Shown: positions 1 to 9,589 of the stretch, in pieces
How the letters are laid out: each line of letters opens with the position of its first letter
How positions within the stretch are numbered: position 1 is the first letter of the stretch
DNA from: Caenimonas soli
GTDB taxonomy: Bacteria; Pseudomonadota; Gammaproteobacteria; Burkholderiales; Burkholderiaceae_C
Length of the DNA: 64,000 nt
Assembly (NCBI RefSeq): GCF_013155545.1
Contig: NZ_JABJVV010000013.1
Coordinates: 62,001-126,000, forward strand
Direction of reading: 5' to 3'
The notes under the pieces: model-generated
What the model saw: the letters and a program-made list of their open reading frames with translations, nothing else
The model's database searches: none
What the model was told of the DNA's origin: nothing
Made by a program: the position numbers and the translations under genes

Positions 1-2
1 CT

Positions 3-1754
3 GTTGCCGGCGTCAACACCATATCTTTCGGCATCGTGGCCTCCGCCGCAGCGAGGAAGGGGCTTCTAGGGTTCGCCGTGGAGCGGGTTGATCCCAAGAG
101 CGGGGAGAAGTACTTCGTCTATGGCATGAAGGTCTTTCCCTCGGTTATTCCCAACCCCGACGAATCGACGCGCGTTTCGACTTTCGATCATCCGATTCAG
201 AGCTTTGTTTGGGATGATTTCACCGCCAAGGACGGTCGGGACTACGTCTATAACTTCTATCCGGTCAGGGGCAAGCCCAAGAATCTCGACCACTCGGCCG
301 AGCCGGTGACGATCGATGTGAAGACCGAGAAGCTGTTCACGAAGGGCAAGCACGACATCTTCTTCAACCGCGGCGTGGCGAGCAGCCAAGCGTACGTGCG
401 CGAGTTCCACAACCGCAAGCCCGACCAGATCGCGAATCCGAAGGAGCGCGCCCGCGCCCTTGAGTGGCTCAGTCGCAGCCTCGACGAGGCGCTGCTCGCC
501 TTCATCGAGCAGGCCCGGCCCGGCGACGAGCTGTTTGGCTGTTTCTACGAATTCCGTTATGAGCCGGCTGCCCAAGCACTAGCCAAGGCCGCAAAAAACG
601 GGGTAAAGGTGCGCCTGATCGTCGACGCCAAGGACAACTCGTACACGGACAAGAAGGGCACCTTTCACGAGGCGTTTCCTCGCAAGGAAAACCTCGCGAT
701 GCTCAAGACCATCAAGCTGCCCAAGAAGCACTATGTCCTGCGCGAGATGCGGGCGAACGACATCCAGCACAACAAGTTCATGGTGTTGCGCAGGAAAGGC
801 GAGGCACTGGCCGCGGAGGTTTGGACCGGGTCGACCAACCTGTCCACCGGGGGTGTCCACGGCCAAACCAACGTAGGTCACTGGGTGCGCGACAAGGACG
901 TCGCCGAGGCCTTCTGCGCCTATTGGACGATCCTGCAGGCCGATCCCGGTGCGGAAGACGGACAGACGTCCGACGGTCGAGCGGCCAACAAAGCGTTCAC
1001 CAAGGCGGTCGAGGAGCTGAGTCCCACGCTCGCTGATGACGATGAAATTGCCGAAGGCATCACGCCGATTTTCAGCCCGCGAGCTGGCATCAAGATGCTG
1101 GACCGCTACGTCGGGATGTTGTCCGACGCAGATTCTCACGCCTGCATCACTTTGGCCTTTGGTGTCGGAGCGCAGTTCCGTGAATCGCTCCTGAAAAATG
1201 ACAACAAGAGTGCCCTGACATTCCTGCTTCTCGAGAAGGAAGACAAGCCCAATCCAAACAGTAAAAAGAAAGACGAATGGCTGCCGATCAACTCGAAGAA
1301 CAACGTCTATAAGGCTTTCGGCGCCTATCTGCAGGACGCGGCTTACCAGTTCGCGCGCGAAACGAATGCCCGAATGCTCGAATTCAACAGCCATGTGGCC
1401 TACATCCACTCAAAATTTATGCTGGTGGATCCTTTGGGCACTGACCCCGTGGTGGTGACGGGATCGGCCAACTTCTCAGAGCCGTCCACCCGTAGCAATG
1501 ACGAAAACATGATCATTGTTCGGGGCGACCGACGCGTGGCCGACATTTACTTCACCGAGTTCAACCGGCTGTTTTTTCATTACTACTATCGATCGGTCGT
1601 GGAACTCACCTCCCGGATGCGCGATGACAAGCCAAGCACGCCGAAAGATGCACCGCAGTTCCTCAAAGAGGAACCAAAAGAGTGGCTGGCTAGTTACGCG
1701 CCGGGGAAATTCAAGGACAAGCGTGTCGTGATGTACGCCGGGATGACACTCTAG
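3..1754 (+). CDS. Phospholipase D-like protein with two HxK motifs (5' end missing)
   Basis: The frame is open to the left edge, so the true start lies outside the window; a GTG at 36 is only the first possible internal start. Counting from that GTG, the two PLD-superfamily half-sites are HNKFMVL (H245, K247) followed by TGSTNLS, and HSKFMLVD (H458, K460) followed by TGSANFS. Paired HxK motifs form one catalytic centre in phospholipases D and in PLD-type nucleases. No signal peptide is visible in the part present. It lies upstream of two unrecognised plus-strand genes that face a SIR2-HerA operon, so a nuclease or membrane-attacking defence role is possible; that role is inference. The PLD assignment itself is secure. 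Confidence 0.85.
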   Translation, partial: VAGVNTISFGIVASAAARKGLLGFAVERVDPKSGEKYFVYGMKVFPSVIPNPDESTRVSTFDHPIQSFVWDDFTAKDGRDYVYNFYPVRGKPKNLDHSAEPVTIDVKTEKLFTKGKHDIFFNRGVASSQAYVREFHNRKPDQIANPKERARALEWLSRSLDEALLAFIEQARPGDELFGCFYEFRYEPAAQALAKAAKNGVKVRLIVDAKDNSYTDKKGTFHEAFPRKENLAMLKTIKLPKKHYVLREMRANDIQHNKFMVLRRKGEALAAEVWTGSTNLSTGGVHGQTNVGHWVRDKDVAEAFCAYWTILQADPGAEDGQTSDGRAANKAFTKAVEELSPTLADDDEIAEGITPIFSPRAGIKMLDRYVGMLSDADSHACITLAFGVGAQFRESLLKNDNKSALTFLLLEKEDKPNPNSKKKDEWLPINSKNNVYKAFGAYLQDAAYQFARETNARMLEFNSHVAYIHSKFMLVDPLGTDPVVVTGSANFSEPSTRSNDENMIIVRGDRRVADIYFTEFNRLFFHYYYRSVVELTSRMRDDKPSTPKDAPQFLKEEPKEWLASYAPGKFKDKRVVMYAGMTL

Positions 1755-1860
1755 GCCGTTCCTCGAAGGTGAAAGGCATAGCCATTTGAGAATTTTCAAG
1801 AGACGGCTCACAAGCGGGTGGACGGACCCAGTTTTCCAATAGCACGTTGAGCTAGCATCG

Positions 1861-1898
1861 CGCCATTGGCGGCGGGGATGGGCCCTCCGCCAATGGCG
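1861..1898. repeat. Inverted repeat, 12-bp perfect arms
   Basis: CGCCATTGGCGG (1861-1872) and its exact complement (1887-1898) are separated by 14 nt in the 185-bp gap between the PLD-like gene and the next plus-strand gene. No T-run follows on either strand, so it is not a typical intrinsic terminator. It could be a transcribed hairpin or an operator. Confidence 0.55.
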
Positions 1899-1939
1899 AT
1901 GACTTCTTGTCGACCTAGAGGGACTTCGCGGACGGCGCC

Positions 1940-4252
1940 ATGAGGAAAAAGACGAGACACAAACAGCAGCGAGATCGCAAAGGGCAAGCCTCGCAACGAG
2001 GGCCTTTTCTCGCCCGTCACCCCCTCAACGACGTGCCGTTTGCGCAGCGCCGCGAGTACACACAGGAAGTTGCGTCGAACGCCCGGAAGACGTTCGACGT
2101 TGTGTTGCCTCGGGTCTTGTCGCTCGTGAAGAAGGTTGATCCACTTCACGCACTTGCCCTGATCGCTACGCATGGACTGATGGCGTCCTTCGACACGAGA
2201 GCCGAGGACAAGGCGAAAGGATGGAAGCCGCGAATTCAGCAAAGCCACGTCGAATACCTTCAGAGCTTGTTTCTGAGGGGTCCTTGGCTTCGGGGCATGA
2301 CGTTCCCGGAGCCGGGCGAGATTCAAAACCTACTGGATTGGCTTCCCGACTTGTTCAACGCCTCGCAGCAAATGCGTCACATCGTTCAGGAGGTCGCTGC
2401 GAATCAAGAGGCCGAGGGCGCGTCGAAGATCGCGGGAGTGCAGGAGCTTCTGCGCTCGCACACGTCGGCTGTCCGGAACTGGGGATACTTTGGGACGGTC
2501 ACACGTATTTCGAAAGAGCTGTTCAAGCGCGTCAATGAACCGTTCAAACAGATTTACGGAATCTCGCTGACGAGCCTGATCACCGTGTTCGAGGGTCTGG
2601 TTCGGCGCCACGAAGAGAAGGTCAACGAGCACCGGAAACGATTGTTCGACATCTCGCGTGAGCCGACAGTGGACAGCATGGTCACGAGATTCTTCGCTGA
2701 GTTTGAACCCAAGGGCGAACTCGCAGACTTCCGGCGCGAGCTGACGGCGCCCGGTGTTGGGCGCCGAGAGGCAGCCATGAGGATCTGGATGGTGGCTGAC
2801 CGGTTTCTAGCCAGCGGGCTCATCGTGAACATTGAGCAGCTTGCGTTGGAAACTGAGACGGAGGCCACGGCCCTGTGGATCATCTTCAATCAATTGAGTG
2901 TGGGGTTCGGTGATCTTTCCGATCTTAATCCCGAAGGGCTACTGCTAGAAAATCCGGTCTGGCTGAGGCCGATGATCTATCTGGATCGATCACAGTACTT
3001 CTGCCCCTTGCCGCAGACACTGCTGAGCTTCATCTTCCCGATCGTGGACGAACTGGTCGCCCCGCACTCCAAGCTCCAGCAAAAGTTGAGCCAGGCACGG
3101 GCAAACTTCCTGGAAGACGAGGTCAGCGAATTGTTCGCCAAGGCGCTGCCGGGCGCGACGATGCATCGGGGGTTCAAGTGGCGTGAGGTGGATCGTCAGT
3201 ACGAGAACGATCTGGCCGTCCGATTCGATACGACTTTGCTGTTGATCGAGTGCAAGTCAGGCCGCGTTTCCTGGCCCGCGCTACGTGGCGCGCCGGTCCG
3301 GCTGGTGGAGCACGTGAAGACGCTGATCGTGGAACCGTCGGATCAGTCCGGTCGCCTCGCGGAGCGCCTGAAAGCCGACGTTGCACTGGTGGATGGGGGT
3401 CAGGTGCCCACGCTGGGGTTCCCGCTGGCGCTGGAAGGCATCACCTGTGTCCTAAGGCTGTCGGTGACGCTCCACGACTTTGCAACGCTGCAAAGCGTCC
3501 CGGTGTTGCTGGAGGGTGCCGGCGCGTTGCAGAACAAGTACCCGCTGGCGCCGTGCTTGTCGCTTGCGGATTTGGAGGTCATGCTCGACCTGTTGGATAC
3601 CGCGTGCTTGCGGGTGCACTACTTGCGGCGCCGCGCTGAGATGCTGATGCGGTTGAACGCCATCGGCGATGAACTGGACATGCTCGGGCTGTACTTGGAC
3701 ACCTCGTTGAACCTGGGTTTCATCGACTTAGAGTCCAGCCAGCTTCTCACGGTGGGCTATTCAAAGAAGATCGATCGCTACTACACGGCACGGGACGAAG
3801 GGCTGATCATTCCCAAGCCCAGGCCGGCGGCTTCCGAGTGGATTCTCCGACTCTGCCGGCAGCTTCAAGAGCGTGGAAAGGAGGGATGGAGCGAGATCGC
3901 TTGTGGCCTCTTGTCCGTTCAACCCAAAGACCAGACGAACATGGAGCGCCAGCTGCGGGCGCTGGCCAAGAGGTTGCAGGAGGACAAGCCACTCAAAGGA
4001 GGTTTAGACTCCATCGCATTGATCCCCCCTGAGTGGATGAATCAGGCGGTTGCTTTCCAAGTCAAGAGGCGGGACCAGGCAGGATCCTATGGCCGCGATT
4101 CCGTGAATGTCGCGCAACAGGCCATGCAAATGGATCACGTCACTCGCTGTGTCGTCTTCGTCGTGGACGCCCTCGACCCGGAATTGAAGTACCTGAGCGC
4201 AGGCCTTCTCTATGCGCAGGAGCGACAGCCCGGGAAAGCCGTATTCTACTGA
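1940..4252 (+). CDS. Large unrecognised protein with PD-(D/E)XK nuclease-like motif
   Basis: This is a 770-residue protein starting at ATG 1940 with a very basic N-terminus (MRKKTRHKQQRDRKGQ). Its middle carries END(L)AVRFDTTLLLIECKSG, giving D424, E437 and K439. That D-x12-ExK spacing on predicted beta strands fits a restriction-endonuclease-like fold (NERD/Mrr/VRR-type). The N-terminal ~400 residues look helical and the C-terminal ~300 residues are unrecognised; no ATPase motif was found. A 90-bp gap separates it from the next gene on the same strand, so co-expression is plausible. In this neighbourhood a DNA-targeting defence component is a reasonable inference. No family name can be given. 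Confidence 0.75.
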   Translation: MRKKTRHKQQRDRKGQASQRGPFLARHPLNDVPFAQRREYTQEVASNARKTFDVVLPRVLSLVKKVDPLHALALIATHGLMASFDTRAEDKAKGWKPRIQQSHVEYLQSLFLRGPWLRGMTFPEPGEIQNLLDWLPDLFNASQQMRHIVQEVAANQEAEGASKIAGVQELLRSHTSAVRNWGYFGTVTRISKELFKRVNEPFKQIYGISLTSLITVFEGLVRRHEEKVNEHRKRLFDISREPTVDSMVTRFFAEFEPKGELADFRRELTAPGVGRREAAMRIWMVADRFLASGLIVNIEQLALETETEATALWIIFNQLSVGFGDLSDLNPEGLLLENPVWLRPMIYLDRSQYFCPLPQTLLSFIFPIVDELVAPHSKLQQKLSQARANFLEDEVSELFAKALPGATMHRGFKWREVDRQYENDLAVRFDTTLLLIECKSGRVSWPALRGAPVRLVEHVKTLIVEPSDQSGRLAERLKADVALVDGGQVPTLGFPLALEGITCVLRLSVTLHDFATLQSVPVLLEGAGALQNKYPLAPCLSLADLEVMLDLLDTACLRVHYLRRRAEMLMRLNAIGDELDMLGLYLDTSLNLGFIDLESSQLLTVGYSKKIDRYYTARDEGLIIPKPRPAASEWILRLCRQLQERGKEGWSEIACGLLSVQPKDQTNMERQLRALAKRLQEDKPLKGGLDSIALIPPEWMNQAVAFQVKRRDQAGSYGRDSVNVAQQAMQMDHVTRCVVFVVDALDPELKYLSAGLLYAQERQPGKAVFY

Positions 4253-4342
4253 CCACGATGGTACCGATCCAGACGAGGCTGATCGGCACCGGTACGCTGG
4301 CAAACGCCAAGCCGTACCCGGTGCATCGACCGGATTCATGCG

Positions 4343-5437
4343 ATGGCCTCCCAGCAGTTTGACGTTGTCCTGACCCTCGAAGCTAGAAGCAACGTCTTCC
4401 TGGAGGTTGTGACCGACCACTTCGGGCTTGACGACGAGCAGGTGTTTGGGGTCATCCAGTCGTCGGTACGCGAGCTCAGGGCATTGCTTCGGACAAAAGG
4501 CGTCGAGTACCTCGATCTCAAGCCGGCGCTCGTTCCCAGTACGGATCGCCATGAGCGGGCGTTCCTGTTCGACTGGAAGGGCTTTCAAGACTCCTGGTAC
4601 GGCGGCGTTGTCATCCATCAGCTCCTGACCGTGCTGGATACGCGCTCCAGCCGCAGCGTGCTCGTTGGCGACTGGACCAGCAACATCCATCCAAGGGCAA
4701 TCTTGCGCGAATCCGATCTGCCGCTTATGCCACCGGCTGGCGGCATGCGCGGAGATGGGGTGCCGGCCACGCTCTATGTGGTCTACCTCAACAACCTCAC
4801 GCCCTCGATGGTCGCGGCAATTGACGCCGCCTTCAGCCGCCTGCCGGCGTATGCGGGTTCAGTGGACATGACCTACACCTCGCTGTTCAAGGCCTTGCTT
4901 TCGACCATGCTGGTTCGGGACTTCATTCAGCACAGAAAAGTTGTCGTGACCTCAAATGCCGATGGTGACGACGATGCTGAAGATCAGCCGCTTGCGATGT
5001 ACGACTTTGCGGGGCACGGGTTCCTCGCGCGAAGCATGCCGTCGACGATGTACGGAATGCTACTGTCGTACAAGATCGAGCGGCCGGTGCTCGAATTCGA
5101 CGAACGTGATTCCAGATTCTCGTTAACCGCGATGACGACGACACCGCATGCGCTATCAAATTTCCGCGTGGTGCTGGAAGAGTCGAAACTCGGCTATCTG
5201 CGTAGGGACAAGTCCGGCTCGCTCAAGCGAGCCGACATGGTTCACTTGGACGCCGCACAGATCGCCGATCGCCTGCAGCAGAAACTGTCGGCGAACTACA
5301 TCTACAACCTGGCTCGCTCAGCGCAAGGCACGTTGAAGTTCAATATGATTCTCGAAAGCGGCCGGTCAGCCCGCCATCTCCTGGCGTTGGAATACCAACT
5401 TGAGAGGCGTGAGCTGCGCGTGATTACGTTTTACTGA
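4343..5437 (+). CDS. Hypothetical protein, likely partner of the upstream nuclease-like gene
   Basis: This 364-residue protein starts at ATG 4343. I do not recognise a family. The sequence looks globular with mixed alpha/beta character, an acidic patch (DGDDDAED, about residues 208-215) and no membrane segment or signal peptide. It follows the 770-residue gene on the same strand, and its last 14 bp overlap the 3' end of the convergent restriction-endonuclease-like gene. The tail-to-tail overlap suggests the two gene sets have been inherited together. Confidence 0.7.
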   Translation: MASQQFDVVLTLEARSNVFLEVVTDHFGLDDEQVFGVIQSSVRELRALLRTKGVEYLDLKPALVPSTDRHERAFLFDWKGFQDSWYGGVVIHQLLTVLDTRSSRSVLVGDWTSNIHPRAILRESDLPLMPPAGGMRGDGVPATLYVVYLNNLTPSMVAAIDAAFSRLPAYAGSVDMTYTSLFKALLSTMLVRDFIQHRKVVVTSNADGDDDAEDQPLAMYDFAGHGFLARSMPSTMYGMLLSYKIERPVLEFDERDSRFSLTAMTTTPHALSNFRVVLEESKLGYLRRDKSGSLKRADMVHLDAAQIADRLQQKLSANYIYNLARSAQGTLKFNMILESGRSARHLLALEYQLERRELRVITFY

Positions 5438-6503
5438 CACCTGGTGTCACCAGATCGCGAAGTGAAAGCTCGACATCGGCCGTTCTGCCAGGAAACGGCA
5501 CCGGGGTCTTGTCCTTCAGTTCGTCAAAGGCGAAAAAACCCTTCAAGTAGATCTTCAGCACCGAGCCGTTGCGGACTGGTCCTTCGGGTGTAGGCTCCTG
5601 CGTGGCCACTTCTGCCAGTTGGACCTTCGATTCGTCGTGTCTCTTTGATGCGGTCGAGAGGACGTTTCTCACGCAGTCCTCCACAATCAAGGCGAACTCA
5701 TAGGACTCGAAGCGATCGACCCTGAACGGCTTCTGGTCAATGCGAATGCCCAGGTCGTAAGTGAGCTCGTGAATGAGCAAGGCGCCGGCTGGCTGCGGCA
5801 GCATGATGGGCACTTGCGGCTTGATCACGACAGGTGCCAGCGCATAGGTCGTGCATTCCACCCCGCCATTGATCGTGAAGCCCTCCTTCGTGGCAGCGTT
5901 TAGCGATCGCGCGGCCGTTAGTTCGATGAGCTGCTCGAGCGAGAGGCCTGGTTGCCGGGTTGTGGTGTCGAACGTCGGTGTGACGCTCTGCTGCGGACCG
6001 CCCCCCAGGTTCAGGTTGAGTTGGGCTGAGGCGGCCCCGAGTCGTGACGCCTTGATCACTTTCAAGTTTCCGATGGATGCCTGGTAGAACTGCAGGTAGA
6101 ACTCGACGACCTGCCCCGGCGCACCCCAATCCGCATCGGTGAGATCCCGGACCTTGAACAGTTCGATGTGCTCCTGCGCTGCGGCCTTGACAGCCCCTTC
6201 CTGGAATCCGGACGCCGAAAAGATCACGCCGCGAGAGGCGCCAAGGTCGCGAACCGCGGTCGCCAGGGCATCGACGTGGAGCCGTGAAACGTTCTCCTTC
6301 CAATACTTGCACTCGACAATGATCAGGTGCTGGTACAGCCCCTCCGTGTGCCGTACCACGACATCAATTTGCCGCGGGGTGCCGGAATTTCCGGTGAGCG
6401 TGACGTTGTGTTCGACGGTGACTGCACCTGTGTCATGAAGCCTGGCCACGAGCCGTTCGAAGCCGCCCCAGTCGGTTACGAGTTGCGAAAGCAGTTGTGG
6501 CAC
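5424..6503 (-). CDS. Restriction endonuclease-like (Mrr/PD-(D/E)XK) protein
   Basis: This 359-residue protein starts at a GTG at 6503; no ATG is available nearby. The N-terminal ~130 residues are a restriction-endonuclease-like domain: GTPRQIDVVV (D47) then IIVECKYW (E64, K66), followed by a helix and strand (RGVIFSASGFQEGAVKAA) typical of Mrr_cat/NERD-type nucleases. Residues ~150-359 are unrecognised. It is the last gene of a three-gene operon, 15 bp after the HerA stop. HerA-family translocases commonly work with a nuclease partner, so this protein probably cuts DNA for the SIR2-HerA system. That pairing is inferred from gene order. Confidence 0.85.
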   Translation of the reverse strand: MPQLLSQLVTDWGGFERLVARLHDTGAVTVEHNVTLTGNSGTPRQIDVVVRHTEGLYQHLIIVECKYWKENVSRLHVDALATAVRDLGASRGVIFSASGFQEGAVKAAAQEHIELFKVRDLTDADWGAPGQVVEFYLQFYQASIGNLKVIKASRLGAASAQLNLNLGGGPQQSVTPTFDTTTRQPGLSLEQLIELTAARSLNAATKEGFTINGGVECTTYALAPVVIKPQVPIMLPQPAGALLIHELTYDLGIRIDQKPFRVDRFESYEFALIVEDCVRNVLSTASKRHDESKVQLAEVATQEPTPEGPVRNGSVLKIYLKGFFAFDELKDKTPVPFPGRTADVELSLRDLVTPGVSKT

Positions 6504-6518
6504 GGTGATACGGCAGCT

Positions 6519-8225
6519 TTAAAGCTTGCCCCAGTGCTGTTCGTAGTCAGGGCCGCGAGATACGGGCTCGTGCAGTGGCCGGCGCACCAGCACGGGAAGC
6601 GGCATGGGCGACTCGACGCCGATCAGGATGGCTTCTCCCTGGCCCAAGGTCGGCAGAAAGGAAGCTGCGGAGGCGTCGAGGTTGCCGCAAGCCTTTTCGA
6701 CAACGGCCCGATCCCGTTCGTTGATGAGCCGATGCACGATGAACATCCCCATCTGGCTCAGGACGTCTTCGGGAATGTCGCGCGGGCGCTGGGTCGCGAG
6801 CACGCACGTCAGGCCGTACTTGCGCCCCTCCTTGGCGATGAGACCAAAGGAGTCCAGCGACGCGCGGTTGTTCTCGTCGCCGATGGTCTTGTCCAAGAAC
6901 TGATGAGCTTCATCCAACAGGACAACCAGAGGCATCTTCTTGAATCGACCGAGCCGCGCGCGTCCCAGCAGGTACCGGCCCACCGCGTTCGAGACCAGCT
7001 CGCGGGTGTTGTGCTCGAATGGCAGGTGTTCAAGGCTCACGCGGAGCAGATGGGAGTCATCGTTCAAGAAAAACTCATCACAGATTTCCGGCAGGGTGCG
7101 CAGCGTTCCCGGCTGAAAGACACAGGCCATGGACTCCGAATTGATTTCCGCCTCAATGCGCGAGATGAGGGAGGTGCAGTACGCTTGGTCGCCGGGGTGG
7201 GCACCGCCCCAATGGGTCGCGGCGCGCGCGTCGAATCCCGTCGGATAGACGCACTCCTCCCAGATTTGCTGCGGCAGCCGGGCAATGTCATACCTTGTGC
7301 CGAACCTCAGGAGAGCGGCCTCGTGCAACCTCATCGCCGCTTCGAAGTTCTGGCGTGCCGCCCCGGCCTTCTTCACCGCGCCCGCGGTGGCGATCGTGGG
7401 CGCCAAGGCGGCGAGTTTGAGACTGCGCAGCGCTTCCTTGAGCTTCGGCGCCTGTGCGCCCATGCTGGGACGGAACAGTACGAACAGGTCGGTTTCGGTG
7501 AGGTAGTAATAGGGGAACGAGATGAACTCGCGGACGTCGTCGGGGCCGGTGGCCTTGCCGCCCAGGTGCACGTGCTTGACCGGCCCGGTCTGCGAATGGA
7601 ATTCCCCCGTCGCATCCAGAAGGATGGCCTTTCCTTCGAGCCGGATGATTTCCTCCATCAGCTTGGCCAGCGTCCAGCTCTTGCCACCCCCCGTGGCACC
7701 CAGCACGGCGCAGTGGCGGCCGAAGACACTGCTTGGACTCAACGACACCGACGTGTTTTGTGCATGTGGGAAGACGGCAAGCTGAATTTTCAGCGCCTCC
7801 GCACCGCCACCGGCTTCGACAGCCTGTTTGACCACCAAGGGATGCGCGGAATAGACGTGCTGGCCGATGCGAGGGTGCGCGGGCACCCCGTTCAAGGCCC
7901 GCCCGGTGGTCAGATCAATCGCCGTCAAAATCTGAACAACGCCTATGGGACTGGGCTCCCCGTCCGAGGCCGAAGTGGGCTCGACGGTCAAGCGGTCGCG
8001 CTCTGGCAGGCGGACTTCCATCAGCCGGCCCAGGACGGCGTGGTCCTCGCCCTCCACCACGACAAACTCGCCGACCTGGCCCGCTGGGACCGAGTAGCCG
8101 GCATAGTGACCACCCCCGGTTGCAGCGGCTTTGGGAAGGTTGACCTCCAGCGTCGTGGGCCGGACATGGCAGACGGACCCGATGTATCTGCTGAAGTCGA
8201 AGGGCGCGACCGCCATCCCGCTCAT
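6519..8225 (-). CDS. herA: HerA-like hexameric ATPase/translocase
   Basis: This 568-residue protein belongs to the HerA/FtsK group of P-loop ATPases (DUF87 type). Residues ~10-110 resemble the N-terminal HAS-barrel. Walker A is GATGGGKS (176-183) and Walker B is VVLLDEAH (about 434-441), followed by a sensor-like CVLATQRPRDIP. The start ATG overlaps the SIR2 stop codon (ATGA), implying translational coupling. HerA forms a hexameric ring that moves on DNA. In SIR2-HerA anti-phage systems it assembles with SIR2 subunits into a large complex that depletes NAD+ on infection. Here a third gene, a nuclease, is added. Confidence 0.92.
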   Translation of the reverse strand: MSGMAVAPFDFSRYIGSVCHVRPTTLEVNLPKAAATGGGHYAGYSVPAGQVGEFVVVEGEDHAVLGRLMEVRLPERDRLTVEPTSASDGEPSPIGVVQILTAIDLTTGRALNGVPAHPRIGQHVYSAHPLVVKQAVEAGGGAEALKIQLAVFPHAQNTSVSLSPSSVFGRHCAVLGATGGGKSWTLAKLMEEIIRLEGKAILLDATGEFHSQTGPVKHVHLGGKATGPDDVREFISFPYYYLTETDLFVLFRPSMGAQAPKLKEALRSLKLAALAPTIATAGAVKKAGAARQNFEAAMRLHEAALLRFGTRYDIARLPQQIWEECVYPTGFDARAATHWGGAHPGDQAYCTSLISRIEAEINSESMACVFQPGTLRTLPEICDEFFLNDDSHLLRVSLEHLPFEHNTRELVSNAVGRYLLGRARLGRFKKMPLVVLLDEAHQFLDKTIGDENNRASLDSFGLIAKEGRKYGLTCVLATQRPRDIPEDVLSQMGMFIVHRLINERDRAVVEKACGNLDASAASFLPTLGQGEAILIGVESPMPLPVLVRRPLHEPVSRGPDYEQHWGKL

Positions 8226-9415
8226 GACTTCTCCAGGTTGCGAACGCGTTCCAGATGCTTTTCCAGATCGGATTCGGCGACGATGTCGGGCATCAGCGCG
8301 ACCGCATCCTCGAAAGTGCCATTGAGCAGGGAAAGCCTGGCGTCGCCCGCCGATATCAATGACTTGATGGTCACGAGGTGCGTGTTGGTGCTGGCCTCGC
8401 CGGCATAGTCCGTGCCGTCATCGCGCTTGCCTGGCGCCAGCAGCGGGCTGACGATGCACGCCTTCAGGGCGAGGTTCGTGCGGATGGCCGACAGGATGGG
8501 GCCGGCCAGGTGGTTGTCATTGAATCCGAAGCCGACTACGAGCAGCCCCGTGTTCGGGTCCCGCAACGCGGCCTGAAGCGCCGACATCATCTCGAGATAG
8601 GGTTGCGCGAACGCCAGTTCGTACTTGGTGCTGCGCGGATAGATCAGCAACGGGTTCACCGGTTTTGCGACTTTCCTGATCTCCGCGGACGATGCGTCCT
8701 GCTCCCAGTCAATGGAGCCGTGTAGCTTGTACAGGTGGAAGACACTCTGGATGAAGTCGCTCGAGTCGGTTTCACGGTCGCGCCTGACGATGTCGTAGCT
8801 GAAGTAAACGGCATCGAAGGTGGGAGGCTGGGTCTGGGAAAATCCATCGACGATCACGTATCGCCCCTGCCGGCCCGCTTCCTCGAAGCACCTGTCGTAG
8901 TTGGTCGTGAACAGCTTTGTCCGCGAGCGGCGGTTGGAGCGTCTGGCCGCGCGGCGCAGAAATTCCAAGTGAGCGGGAACCGTTTGGCCGGGCTTGATGA
9001 AATCCACGGCGGCATAGATCAAGGTCTCGGCTGATTGGACAAAGCCCGTCACCAGATCCTTGTCCGCCCCATCCAGGAAGTCCTGGGCGATCTTGCAACG
9101 CGAAAGCAGTGCTTCAAGGTTCGTGTCGTTGTCTGGCTGCCGTACCAGACCCAGCAAGCGGACAAAAGTGCCGGCCCCGACGTAAGGCGCGCTGACACGC
9201 TGCCAGAGTTCCCACATCGTCGGGGCTAGGGTCTTTCCCGCGGCATCCTTGAGGCAGAGCGAGGTGCCGAGTCCTGCTAGGACTACCAGGTTGTTGCAGC
9301 GAAAAACGTCAGACAGCACGTGGCGTGCTTCCGCATCCGCCGGGTCGGGTTTATCGCCAGCCGGTGGCGCGGCCTTGAGCCATTTGGTGCCCGTCGCGGA
9401 CGTCAGTATCTGCAT
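8222..9415 (-). CDS. SIR2-like NADase domain protein (defence effector)
   Basis: I place the start at ATG 9415 because AAGGAGG sits 6 nt upstream; two ATGs just before it (9433, 9436) lack a good site. The 397-residue protein shows SIR2-fold motifs: VVLAGLGTS (about 44-52, nucleotide loop), FTTNYD (169-174), LHGSIDW with the catalytic-type His (231-237) and VVGFGFNDNHL (293-303). SIR2 proteins of defence systems hydrolyse NAD+ and cause growth arrest of infected cells. It is the first gene of the SIR2-HerA-endonuclease operon and overlaps herA by 4 bp. No membrane or DNA-binding segment was seen. Confidence 0.9.
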   Translation of the reverse strand: MQILTSATGTKWLKAAPPAGDKPDPADAEARHVLSDVFRCNNLVVLAGLGTSLCLKDAAGKTLAPTMWELWQRVSAPYVGAGTFVRLLGLVRQPDNDTNLEALLSRCKIAQDFLDGADKDLVTGFVQSAETLIYAAVDFIKPGQTVPAHLEFLRRAARRSNRRSRTKLFTTNYDRCFEEAGRQGRYVIVDGFSQTQPPTFDAVYFSYDIVRRDRETDSSDFIQSVFHLYKLHGSIDWEQDASSAEIRKVAKPVNPLLIYPRSTKYELAFAQPYLEMMSALQAALRDPNTGLLVVGFGFNDNHLAGPILSAIRTNLALKACIVSPLLAPGKRDDGTDYAGEASTNTHLVTIKSLISAGDARLSLLNGTFEDAVALMPDIVAESDLEKHLERVRNLEKS

Positions 9416-9589
9416 AGCCCCCTCCTTGCTCATCATTGTGCATCCGGCGGCGCCCGGGGCATTTCAACTCGTCAGGTTCGTCGCGAACCCGCCCACACCT
9501 GGGTGCCGGTGTAGGTGTACAAAACCACAGGTGACGTAGGATGTGCGGCATTCACTTCAAACGTTGCATCGCGCCGCACGCACGTCTCC

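Noticed and set aside
579-1409. A 276-codon minus-strand open frame inside the PLD-like gene
   Set aside because: It lies fully antisense to a gene with clear PLD motifs and shows no motif of its own.
6327-8408. A 693-codon plus-strand open frame
   Set aside because: It is the antisense of the HerA and neighbouring genes, has no recognisable domain, and arises from high GC content.
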